Assembly (NCBI RefSeq): GCF_027706725.1
Contig: NZ_JAQFWQ010000033.1
Span: 1 to 61,744 of the forward strand
DNA: 61,744 bases
From: Nocardiopsis endophytica
GTDB lineage: Bacteria > Actinomycetota > Actinomycetes > Streptosporangiales > Streptosporangiaceae
Direction of reading: 5' to 3'
Part shown: positions 54,797 to 61,744 of the stretch, one piece after another
Numbering within the stretch: the stretch's first letter is position 1
Layout of the letters: every line of letters starts with the position of its first letter
Program-made: the position numbers and the translations under genes
Notes under the pieces: model-generated
The model's database searches: none
Told to the model about the DNA's origin: nothing
What the model saw: the letters and a program-made list of their open reading frames with translations, nothing else

Positions 54797-54829
54797 GGGG
54801 CCCACCGGTCGCATGTACCGGTGGGCCCC
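54797..54829. terminator. Bidirectional terminator between the GDSL gene and fabF
   Basis: A perfect 13-bp stem (GGGGCCCACCGGT and complement) with a 7-nt loop, positioned between two convergent genes. Confidence 0.75.
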
Positions 54830-54867
54830 GTCGGCGCTACACGGGACGTGCTCGTCCCCCCGCCGCC

Positions 54868-56106
54868 TCAGGCGCGGCGGAAGGCCACGGCGATGTTGTG
54901 GCCGCCGAAGCCGAAGGACTCGTTGATCGCCCCCACCGCGTCCGCCGGCAGGTCGCGGGCCTTGTCGCGGACGATGTCCACGGACACGCCCGGGTCGAGC
55001 TCCTCGATGTTGATCGTCGGCGGGATGCGGCCCTCGTACAGGGCCAGCACGGTGGCGATGGACTCCACCGCACCGGCGCCGCCCAGCAGGTGGCCCGTCA
55101 TCGACTTGGTGGAGGTGACCGCCACCCGGTCGGCGGCGGCGTCGCCCAGCGCGCGGCGGATCGCCAGGGTCTCGCCCACGTCGCCGGTCGGGGTGGAGGT
55201 GGCGTGCGCGTTGATGTGCGCCACGTCCGCCGGGCCCATGCCCGCGTCCTCCAGCGCCATCGTGATGGCCCGCGCCTGCCCCTCGCCCTCGGGCTCGGGG
55301 GCGACGATGTCGTGCGCGTCGTCGGAGTACCCGGCCCCGGCCGCCACCGCGTACACGCGGGCGCCGCGGCGCGCGGCGTGCTCGGCCGACTCCAGGACGA
55401 CGATGCCCGCGCCCTCGCCCATGACGAAGCCGTCCCGGTCGGTGTCCCAGGGCCGGGAGGCCGCCTGCGGGTCCTCGTTGCGGGTGGACAGCGCCCGCAT
55501 GGAGGCGAAGGAGGCGATGTTCAGCGGGTGGATCGCGGCTTCCGTGCCGCCCGCGATGACCACGTCGGCGCGGCCCGAACGGATCATCCCGATCGCGTCG
55601 GCGATCGCCTCGCTGCTGGAGGCGCAGGCGCTCACCGGGGCGTGCGCCCCGGCGCGGGCGGTGAACTCCAGGGCGACCGCCGCCGAGGGGCTGTTCGGCA
55701 TGAGCATCGGCACCGTGAACGGCGAGACGCGCTTCCAGCCCTTCTCGCGGAAGGTGTCGTACTGCTCGAGGATCGTCAGGATGCCGCCGATGCCGGAGGA
55801 GACGACCGTGCCCAGGCGCACCGGGTCCACATCCGGGGCCCCGGCGTCCTGCCAGGCCTCCTGCGCGGCGATCAGCGCGAACTGCTGGGTGCGGTCGAGC
55901 CGGCGCAGCCGCTGGCGGGGGAGCTTCTCCGACGGGTCCTGGACGGCGCGCCCGGCGATGCGGGCGGGCAGCTCCTGCGCCCAGTCCTCGGTGATCTCGC
56001 TGATGCCGGACCGACCTTCGAGGAGGGCGGACCAGGTCGTGGAGACGTCACCCCCCAGCGGGGTGGTGGCGCCCAGGCCAGTGACGACGACTTCGGTGCT
56101 GTTCAT
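54868..56106 (-). CDS. fabF: 3-oxoacyl-ACP synthase II
   Basis: Condensing enzyme for chain elongation in type II fatty acid synthesis, 412 residues. The Cys-His-His triad is intact: Cys161 (SACASSSEA), His301 (NAHATSTPTGD) and His339 (KSMTGHLLGGAG), with Lys334. It is the last gene of fabD-fabH-acpP-fabF and lies 117 nt after acpP. The ATG at 56106 has no competitor nearby. Confidence 0.95.
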   Translation of the reverse strand: MNSTEVVVTGLGATTPLGGDVSTTWSALLEGRSGISEITEDWAQELPARIAGRAVQDPSEKLPRQRLRRLDRTQQFALIAAQEAWQDAGAPDVDPVRLGTVVSSGIGGILTILEQYDTFREKGWKRVSPFTVPMLMPNSPSAAVALEFTARAGAHAPVSACASSSEAIADAIGMIRSGRADVVIAGGTEAAIHPLNIASFASMRALSTRNEDPQAASRPWDTDRDGFVMGEGAGIVVLESAEHAARRGARVYAVAAGAGYSDDAHDIVAPEPEGEGQARAITMALEDAGMGPADVAHINAHATSTPTGDVGETLAIRRALGDAAADRVAVTSTKSMTGHLLGGAGAVESIATVLALYEGRIPPTINIEELDPGVSVDIVRDKARDLPADAVGAINESFGFGGHNIAVAFRRA

Positions 56107-56223
56107 CGGCCTTTCGCCCTTCGCGTCATGGTAGGTCGTACCCGGCGGCGCGCCGGGGCATGTGGAGGCGGATGCGCGGATGCCCCGGCGGCGGCGCGGT
56201 GGCGCCGCCGCCGGGCGGGCGCG

Positions 56224-56466
56224 CTACTTCTGGATGAAGTTGATGACGTCCTGGACCGTCTTGAGGTCCTTGAGCTGGTCGTCGGGGATCTCGACGCCGA
56301 ACTTGTCCTGCGCCGCGACCGCGATCTCGACCATGGAGAGCGAGTCGATGTCGAGGTCGTCGACGAAGCTCTTCTCCGGCGTGACCTCGGCGGCGGGAAC
56401 CCCGGCGATCTCGTCGACGATCTCGCCGAGGCCGGCCAGGATCTCCTGCTCGGTGTGCTGCGCCAT
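56224..56466 (-). CDS. acpP: Acyl carrier protein
   Basis: An 80-residue acidic carrier protein with the phosphopantetheine-attachment Ser42 in DLDIDSLSMVEI. It holds growing acyl chains for FabD, FabH and FabF encoded around it, 101 nt downstream of fabH. Sequence and neighbours point to primary fatty acid synthesis rather than a polyketide pathway. Confidence 0.95.
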   Translation of the reverse strand: MAQHTEQEILAGLGEIVDEIAGVPAAEVTPEKSFVDDLDIDSLSMVEIAVAAQDKFGVEIPDDQLKDLKTVQDVINFIQK

Positions 56467-56567
56467 GGTGTGGTTACTCCTTCTCGGTGCGCCCCGGAGC
56501 CTTCCGGGGCCGTGTGCGTCGCCGTCGCGGCCCGGTCACGCGTGACCGTGCCGCGGCCGTCCGGCCT

Positions 56568-57539
56568 CTAGGGGATGCGCAGGACCTGCGCCGCGTAGGT
56601 CAGTCCGGCGCCGAATCCCAGGGTGAGCACGGTGCTCCCCGACGGCAGCTCGCCCCGTCCGCCCATGCGCGCGATGGCCAGCGGGATGGACGCGGACGAG
56701 GTGTTGCCAGCGGAGACGATATCGCGGGCGATGAGCGCCTGCGGCGCCCCCAGCTTGCGCGCGATGGCCTCCACGATGCGCAGGTTGGCCTGGTGCGGGA
56801 CGAACGCGGTGAGCTCGGTGGGGTCGACCCCCGCCCGCTCCAGGGCCTGCAGTGCCACCTTGTGCAGCTCGGTGGTGGTCCACCGGAAGACCGCCTGGCC
56901 CTCCTGGTAGAGGTAGCGGTTCTCGCGCAGGTAGATCTTGTCGGCGCGCTCGCCGGAGCTGCCCCAGACCACCGGCCCGATGCCGTTCTCCTCGGCGGGG
57001 GCGGCGCCCACCACCGCGGCGCCGGCGCCGTCGGCGAAGATCACGCAGGTGGACCGGTCGTCCCAGTCGACCCAGTCGGAGAGCTTCTCCGAGCCCACCA
57101 CCAGCACGTTGCGCGCCGAACCGCCGCGCACGGCGTCGGCGGCCAGGCCGGTGGCGTAGCAGAACCCGGCGCAGGCGGCGTTGACGTCGAAGGCGCCCGG
57201 CGCGGTGATGCCCAGCCGCGCGGCGACGGTGGCGGCGGCGTTGGGGATCTGGTCGCGCTGGGTGCAGGTGGCGACGATCACCAGGTCGATGTCGTCGGGG
57301 GACAGGCCGCTCGCCGCCAGGGCCTTGCCGCCGGCGATGACCGCCATGGACTCCACCGACTCGGTGTCGTCGGCGATCCGGCGCTCCTCGATGCCGACCC
57401 GGCTGCGGATCCACTCGTCACTGGTGTCGACCCGCTGTGCGAGGTCGTCGTTGGTGACGGTGTTGGCCGGCTGGTGCTCGCCGAAGGCGAGGACCCGTGC
57501 GCCCCCGAGGGTGTCGGGAAGGGGCAGTGCGGTGCTCAT
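56568..57539 (-). CDS. fabH: 3-oxoacyl-ACP synthase III
   Basis: Initiates fatty acid synthesis by condensing a starter acyl-CoA with malonyl-ACP; in actinomycetes it commonly uses branched starters. It has 323 residues with the triad Cys123 (NAACAGF), His249 (VPHQANLR) and Asn279 (GNTSSAS). The ATG at 57539 overlaps the fabD stop (ATGA), so the two are coupled. Confidence 0.95.
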   Translation of the reverse strand: MSTALPLPDTLGGARVLAFGEHQPANTVTNDDLAQRVDTSDEWIRSRVGIEERRIADDTESVESMAVIAGGKALAASGLSPDDIDLVIVATCTQRDQIPNAAATVAARLGITAPGAFDVNAACAGFCYATGLAADAVRGGSARNVLVVGSEKLSDWVDWDDRSTCVIFADGAGAAVVGAAPAEENGIGPVVWGSSGERADKIYLRENRYLYQEGQAVFRWTTTELHKVALQALERAGVDPTELTAFVPHQANLRIVEAIARKLGAPQALIARDIVSAGNTSSASIPLAIARMGGRGELPSGSTVLTLGFGAGLTYAAQVLRIP

Positions 57540-58492
57540 CGGGACGGACCTTCCGAAGCGGCGGTGCCGGAGTGCTCGGCGACCAGCTCCCGGGCGGCCT
57601 CGAGGTCCTCCGGCGTCTTGACGGCCAGCCGCTCCACCCCGCGCAGGGACCGCTTGGCCAGGCCCACCAGGGTTCCGGCGGGGGGCAGCTCGATGAGAGC
57701 GGTCACCCCCAGGTCGGCCAGGGTGGCGGTGCAGGCGTCCCAGCGCACCGGCGAGCTGATCTGGGAGACCAGCAGGTCGAGGTAGTCGCGGCCGGCGGCG
57801 ACGACCGAGCCGTCGCGGTTGGTGAGCAGGCGGGTGCGCGGGTCGGCGGGGGAGACGGCCTGGGCCGCCCGGCGCACGCGCTCGACCGCGGGGGCCATGT
57901 GCTCGGTGTGGAAGGCCCCGGCGACCGACAGCGAACGCAGCCGGGCGCCCTTCGGCGGGTTCTCGGCGAACGCGGCCAGCGCCTCGGCGGTGCCGGCGGC
58001 CACGATCTGCCCGGAACCGTTGTCGTTGGCGGCGGTCAGCCCCGCGTCGGCGATGGCGGCCAGGACCTCGTCGCGGTCGCCGCCCAGGACGGCGGTCATG
58101 CCGGTGTCGGCGGCGGCGGAGGCCTCGGCCATGCCGCGCCCGCGCTCGGCGACCAGGGAGAGGGCCTCCTCGGGGGCGAGCACCCCGGCCAGGCCGGCGG
58201 CGGTGAACTCGCCCACACTGTGCCCGGCGACGGCGTCGGTGCGGGCGGCGGCGGTCTCCAGGTCGCCGAACAGCGACACGGCCGCGGCCAGCCCGGCGCT
58301 CACGAGGAGGGGCTGCGCGACGGCGGTGTCGCGGATCTCCTCGGCGTCGGCGGTGGTGCCGTAGCGCACCAGGTCCAGCCCGGCGACCTTGGACCAGGCC
58401 TCGAAGCGCTCGGCCATGCCGGGCGCTTCGAGCCACGGGGAGAGGAATCCGGGAACCTGGGCGCCTTGGCCCGGAGCAACGATTACAAGCAC
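57536..58492 (-). CDS. fabD: Malonyl-CoA:ACP transacylase
   Basis: Loads malonyl groups onto ACP. It has 318 residues. The nucleophile is Ser92 in AGHSVGEF, with the partner His195 in AGAFHTEHM and the N-terminal PGQGAQ motif. The GTG at 58492 has AAGGT upstream; longer reading crosses the divergent fasR promoter. It is the first gene of the fab operon and is divergent from its presumed activator FasR. Confidence 0.94.
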   Translation of the reverse strand: MLVIVAPGQGAQVPGFLSPWLEAPGMAERFEAWSKVAGLDLVRYGTTADAEEIRDTAVAQPLLVSAGLAAAVSLFGDLETAAARTDAVAGHSVGEFTAAGLAGVLAPEEALSLVAERGRGMAEASAAADTGMTAVLGGDRDEVLAAIADAGLTAANDNGSGQIVAAGTAEALAAFAENPPKGARLRSLSVAGAFHTEHMAPAVERVRRAAQAVSPADPRTRLLTNRDGSVVAAGRDYLDLLVSQISSPVRWDACTATLADLGVTALIELPPAGTLVGLAKRSLRGVERLAVKTPEDLEAARELVAEHSGTAASEGPSR

Positions 58493-58560
58493 GGCATCAA
58501 CCTTGCCCTGTAGGACATCACCATCTGGATGAGGACAACGACGAAGTTTACGAGACGGCG

Positions 58561-58579
58561 TTTGTGCGTAGTCCACAAA
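58561..58579. promoter_or_regulatory. Candidate FasR operator
   Basis: A perfect inverted repeat TTTGTG, 7 nt, CACAAA near the middle of the 144-bp fabD/fasR spacer. This is the only clear palindrome there and lies where FasR-type activators bind relative to fabD. Confidence 0.45.
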
Positions 58580-58636
58580 GTCCCGGTCAGGTGGGCGATG
58601 GCGGGGAGCGCGCGGAGGGGATGCCACTCTGGAGGG

Positions 58637-59956
58637 GTGAGCACCGAGAAGAACGGCCGCGACCGCGCGGCGGAGGAGGGCGGCGACGCGCCCGTCCGCG
58701 CCGGCGACGACGACGGGCGCGCTGTCGATGATGCCGGACGCGCCGCCGCCATCACCGCCGCCGACGACGACGCCGTCCGCGCCGAGACCGTCAAGCGGCT
58801 CGAGAGGTCCATGGGGGAGCTGGGCACCGCCGCGGTGGCGCGCATGGAGAGCCGCCTGTCCTGGTTCCGCAACATGTCCGCCGAGGACCGCTCCTGGGTG
58901 GGCCTGGTCGCCCAGTCCGGGGTGGCGGCCTTCGTCGACTGGTTCAAGAACCCCGGCCGCGGCCGCCCCGCCATCACCGTCGAGGTCTTCGGCACCGCGC
59001 CGCGCGAGCTGACCCGCTCGGTCAGCCTCCAGCAGACCGTGGACATGATCCGCGTGGTCATCGACGTGGTGGAGAACCAGGTCGAGGAGCTGGCGGCGCC
59101 CGGCGGCCAGCAGCAGCTCCGCGAGGCGGTACTGCGCTACACCCGCGAGGTGGCCTTCAGCTCGGCCAAGGTCTATGCCCGCGCCGCGGAGGCGCGCGGG
59201 GCCTGGGACGCCCGCCTGGAGGCGCTCATCGTCGACGCGCTGCTGCACGGGGACCGCGACGAGGGGCTGCAGACCTGGGGGTCGGCGCTGAGCTGGTCGC
59301 GCACCCCGGTGGTGGCGGTGGCCGGGGAGGCCGGGGACGACGGCCGAGCGGTCATGGAGGACCTGCGCGGGGCGGCGCGCCGGGCCGGGCACGACGTGCT
59401 GGCCGGGCAACAGGGCGACCGGGTGGTGCTGGTGCTGGGGATCGGCGCCAAGCTCGCCGCGGGCAAGGCCGAGGGGGAGGTGCCGATGGCGGCCGCCGAG
59501 CCGCTGGCGGGCCTGTTCGCGCCGGGCCCGGTGGTGGTCGGCCCGCCGGTCGGGGAGCTGCGCGCGGCCGGGACGTCGGTGGCGGCGGCCGTCAACGGGC
59601 TGCGGGCGGCCGTGGCCTGGCCGGACGCGCCGCGCCCGGTGCTCGCCGAGGACCTGCTGCCCGAGCGCGCGCTGGACGGCGACCGGGCGGCGCGCAAGCA
59701 GCTGGTGGAGGAGATCTACGAGCCGCTGCGCACGGCGGGGTCGCCGCTGCTGGACACGCTGTCGGTGTACCTGGAGCACGCGTCGTCCCTGGAGGCGACG
59801 GCGCGGATGCTGTTCGTGCACCCGAACACGGTGCGGTACCGGCTGAGCCGGATCGCGGAGCTGACCGGCCACATGCCCGCGGACGGCCGGGGGTCGTTCA
59901 TCCTGCGGGTCGCGGTGACCTTGGGCCGCCTCGCCGAAGGCGGTGCCGGGAGGTAG
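58637..59956 (+). CDS. fasR: PucR-type regulator of fatty acid synthesis (FasR)
   Basis: A 439-residue regulator matching FasR, the activator of fab genes in actinobacteria. A central GGDEF-like/PucR region is followed by the C-terminal PucR helix-turn-helix (about 365-435: LLDTLSVYLEHASSLEATARMLFVHPNTVRYRLSRI, quoted as the DNA-binding core). The N-terminal 60 residues are charged and disordered. The GTG at 58637 has GGAGG too close to serve; CACTCT about 7 nt upstream suggests a leaderless message. Divergence from fabD supports the assignment. Confidence 0.88.
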   Translation: MSTEKNGRDRAAEEGGDAPVRAGDDDGRAVDDAGRAAAITAADDDAVRAETVKRLERSMGELGTAAVARMESRLSWFRNMSAEDRSWVGLVAQSGVAAFVDWFKNPGRGRPAITVEVFGTAPRELTRSVSLQQTVDMIRVVIDVVENQVEELAAPGGQQQLREAVLRYTREVAFSSAKVYARAAEARGAWDARLEALIVDALLHGDRDEGLQTWGSALSWSRTPVVAVAGEAGDDGRAVMEDLRGAARRAGHDVLAGQQGDRVVLVLGIGAKLAAGKAEGEVPMAAAEPLAGLFAPGPVVVGPPVGELRAAGTSVAAAVNGLRAAVAWPDAPRPVLAEDLLPERALDGDRAARKQLVEEIYEPLRTAGSPLLDTLSVYLEHASSLEATARMLFVHPNTVRYRLSRIAELTGHMPADGRGSFILRVAVTLGRLAEGGAGR

Positions 59957-60313
59957 GGGAGGGCGTCGGCCGGGGTGGGTGTCCGTGCGCGCGGCGCCTC
60001 GGATAGGTCTCGTCCCGCCGGTGTGACCTTCGGCCCTGAAATGTTCCAACGGGCTCTGTTTTATCCCCGGTTGACCCCTGGTGCGATAGACCTGTCCCGA
60101 GGTGTTCGATCGGCGCGAACGTGCTGGAACGCGGCGGTTGCCGCGGACGTTCACGCAGGAGAGGATGAGGGGAGTGTTCCGCCTCTCTTCTCCCGTTCGG
60201 GGAGTGAACCTCCCTTGAGGCGGCGGCGTCCTCTACGGCGAGCGGCCGGGGCGGGGGTGCGGGAGGGGCGGCCGCACCGACGACGGCCATGTGATGGTGT
60301 GGGGGGCATTGCG
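59957..60313 (+). other. Intergenic region without a gene
   Basis: These 357 bp contain an open frame continuous with the next gene, but its codon pattern and lack of start signals argue against coding. I note only a TTGACC (60070-60075) that could be a -35 and a short GTTCG/CGAAC inverted repeat (60105-60121). Confidence 0.4.
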
Positions 60314-61189
60314 GTGGTGAAGAGGCTCTGGGAGACGGCGAAGCGTCTCTACGGCGAGGCGGCCGAGGCCGTCCTCGCACCGACCGAGTCCGGACAGCTC
60401 TGGCGCAAAGTCCTGTTCTTCGTCCCGGTTCCCATCCCCCTGCTCGCCGTGGTGGCGCTGATGGTCGGCGGCCACCTGTCGGCGGCGGGGGTGTGGATCC
60501 TGGCGTCGGGCTCGGTGGCGGTCGCCTCGCTGCTGCTGGCCTCGGTGGTGCAGCCGACGCCGCTGCCCGAGGGCCTGTCCACAGGCGCCTCCGTGCGCCG
60601 GTCGCTGCACCGGTTCCGGCAGATCACCTCGCTGCGGATCGCGCTGGCGCTGACCCCGGTGGCCGTGGGCGCCGGATTCGCCGTGGCCGGGGGCGGGCTG
60701 CTGCCGCTGCTGACCGCGCTCGCGCTCGCCTGGCCGCAGCTGGTGCTGGCGGCGCCGACCTTCTTCGTGATCACCCGCGCCCGCCGGGCCATGGAGGCCT
60801 GGGGCACCAAGGCCTACCTCTGGGCGGGCCTGGCCCAGCCCGCGCCGGTGGAGTGGCCGGTCGCGACCGCGCTGGCGGCGCGGGTCCGCGCCTACCGCGC
60901 GGCGCGCGCCGAGGGGGCGAGCGCCGCGACGGCGGCGACGGCCGCGGGCTCGGCCGGATCCGCCGAGGAGGGGGACGGGGACGCCGACGAGGCCGACGAG
61001 GAGGCCGAGGCCGCGACCGGGCTGCCGAGCCGCCTGGCCACGCCCAGCGGTGACCGTTCGGAGCCGTCGGACCTGCTGCCGGGCTTCCCGGCCGAGACCC
61101 CGCAGGCGCGCCCCATCCCGAGGGGGACCGCGGGCCGCCGGATCGGCCGCTTGGCGCGCCGCGACCGCCGCCCCAAGGCGAAGAGCTGA
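60314..61189 (+). CDS. Hypothetical membrane protein
   Basis: A 291-residue protein with four hydrophobic segments in two pairs (VLFFVPVPIPLLAVVALMVGG, VWILASGSVAVASLLLASVV, IALALTPVAVGAGFAVAGGGL, LLTALALAWPQLVLAAPTFFV). A cytosolic tail is Ala-rich, then acidic, then basic at the end. I do not recognise the family. The GTG at 60314 has a G-rich site 7 nt upstream; the adjacent GTG at 60317 is equivalent. It is monocistronic and downstream of fasR. Confidence 0.65.
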   Translation: MVKRLWETAKRLYGEAAEAVLAPTESGQLWRKVLFFVPVPIPLLAVVALMVGGHLSAAGVWILASGSVAVASLLLASVVQPTPLPEGLSTGASVRRSLHRFRQITSLRIALALTPVAVGAGFAVAGGGLLPLLTALALAWPQLVLAAPTFFVITRARRAMEAWGTKAYLWAGLAQPAPVEWPVATALAARVRAYRAARAEGASAATAATAAGSAGSAEEGDGDADEADEEAEAATGLPSRLATPSGDRSEPSDLLPGFPAETPQARPIPRGTAGRRIGRLARRDRRPKAKS

Positions 61190-61264
61190 CATCCGGACGT
61201 AGAGCCGATCCGTTCCACACCGGCGGCCGGGCGGGGAGACCTGCCCGGCCGCCGCTGTTCCGCC

Positions 61265-61620
61265 CGGACGGCGGTCCTCGCCGCAGCGTCGTCGGGCGAG
61301 CGGCGTGTGCGTGGTCACCGGAGAGGGCGGCGACGGAGTGAGCGGGGCGGTTCCCCGGCCCTGCGTGCCGGGCGGCGGGCCACTCGCGGTCCGGGGGGTC
61401 GAGCGGCTGGGCTGGTACCCCACTCACGGACCCCGGCCGGGCGGCGGGCGGCCGGAGTGTCGGGTGGGAGGGCGGCGACGACGAAGGTCGGCGGCCCTTG
61501 CGGCAGCGTTGACGATTGCACGGAGTGTGCGTGGTCGCCATGATGGGCGGCGACGGCGACAGCCGTGCGGTTCCCCGGCCCTGCCTGCCGGGCGGCAGGC
61601 CACTCGCGGTCCGGGCAGTG
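61265..61620 (+). repeat. Two tandem copies of the dispersed repeat
   Basis: Copies at 61265-61400 and 61477-61620 share GTGTGCGTGGTC (61305 and 61525), GGGCGGCGACGG, CGGTTCCCCGGCCCTGC and GGCCACTCGCGGTCCGG. They are also related to 49861-49985. Open frames across this segment are compositional. No gene is supported between 61190 and the window end. Confidence 0.6.
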
Positions 61621-61690
61621 GCGCGACCGGGTGGGCGAATGGCCAAGCGCGTTCGTGGCGCCCGGCCCCCGCGGTGCGCCCCTGGCCGGC

Positions 61691-61744
61691 GATGATCTCG
61701 ACAAGGGTGCTGTCATTCCGGCGGTTTTGACAGCACCCTTGTCG
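61691..61744. repeat. 17-bp inverted repeat at the window edge
   Basis: CGACAAGGGTGCTGTCA (61699-61715) and its exact complement (61728-61744) flank a 12-nt loop, preceded by GATGATCT. The right end is cut by the window, so the arm may continue. It could be a terminator for a gene beyond the edge or a member of the GATGATCTCG stem-loop family. Confidence 0.6.

Overview
The window is high-GC actinobacterial chromosome. GTG and TTG starts are common, and neighbouring genes often overlap by four bases. Core genes sit in typical actinobacterial arrangements: tkt-tal-pgi-zwf-opcA-pgl, ctaB/ctaA, a SufR-led SUF operon containing a Rieske ferredoxin, and FasR-fabD-fabH-acpP-fabF. Together with DUF397/XRE pairs, DUF574 methyltransferases, Stealth and secreted RHS proteins, this suggests a filamentous actinomycete, perhaps Nocardiopsis-like. 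The genus is my inference.

Region 1 (1-12.6 kb) is central metabolism and heme. The minus-strand pentose-phosphate/glycolysis cluster (tkt, tal, pgi, zwf, opcA, pgl) is divergent from ctaB, a PrsW-type membrane protease and ctaA. Region 2 (12.9-26 kb) is accessory: two coupled unknown genes divergent from an XRE/DUF5753 regulator with two DUF397 genes, a Ro60 (TROVE) locus, a DUF1062 gene, small hypotheticals, a PCMT-like methyltransferase coupled to a 46-residue peptide, a DUF574 methyltransferase, a membrane protein with an XRE regulator, a DUF4386 protein and a Stealth phosphotransferase.

Region 3 (26.3-38.1 kb) is a secreted LamG protein broken by a 2-bp frameshift, then a 2,175-residue RHS protein whose C-terminus runs into a lower-GC stretch of small membrane-protein ORFs that resembles a toxin-tip/immunity or orphan cassette. 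Region 4 (38.1-49.8 kb) holds a DMT exporter, arginine deiminase, an ABC exporter operon ending in a solitary HicB-like gene, and sufR-B-D-Rieske-C-S-U-T. A SufR-type operator lies at the sufR start, with a DtxR/IdeR-like box upstream. Region 5 (49.8-61.7 kb) has a 740-bp repeat-rich gap, a 684-residue protein with a possible sigma-region-4-like segment, an SseB-like protein, a GDSL hydrolase, the FasR-controlled fab operon, a membrane protein and terminal repeats.

The most interesting locus is 15.18-17.97 kb. Two intergenic segments, one before the Ro60 gene and one between it and the DUF1062 gene, carry matching promoter-like signals (AAAACC-R-CTT, then 22 nt, then TAGCTT). The first segment can form a long end-to-end helix enclosing a tRNA-like module with a canonical T-arm, as expected for a bacterial Y RNA, and it ends in a terminator whose 3' arm is the Ro60 ribosome binding site. 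The second has an 11-bp closing helix and can alternatively sequester the DUF1062 start codon. This reads as a self-contained Ro60/Y-RNA unit with a possible co-regulated partner gene.
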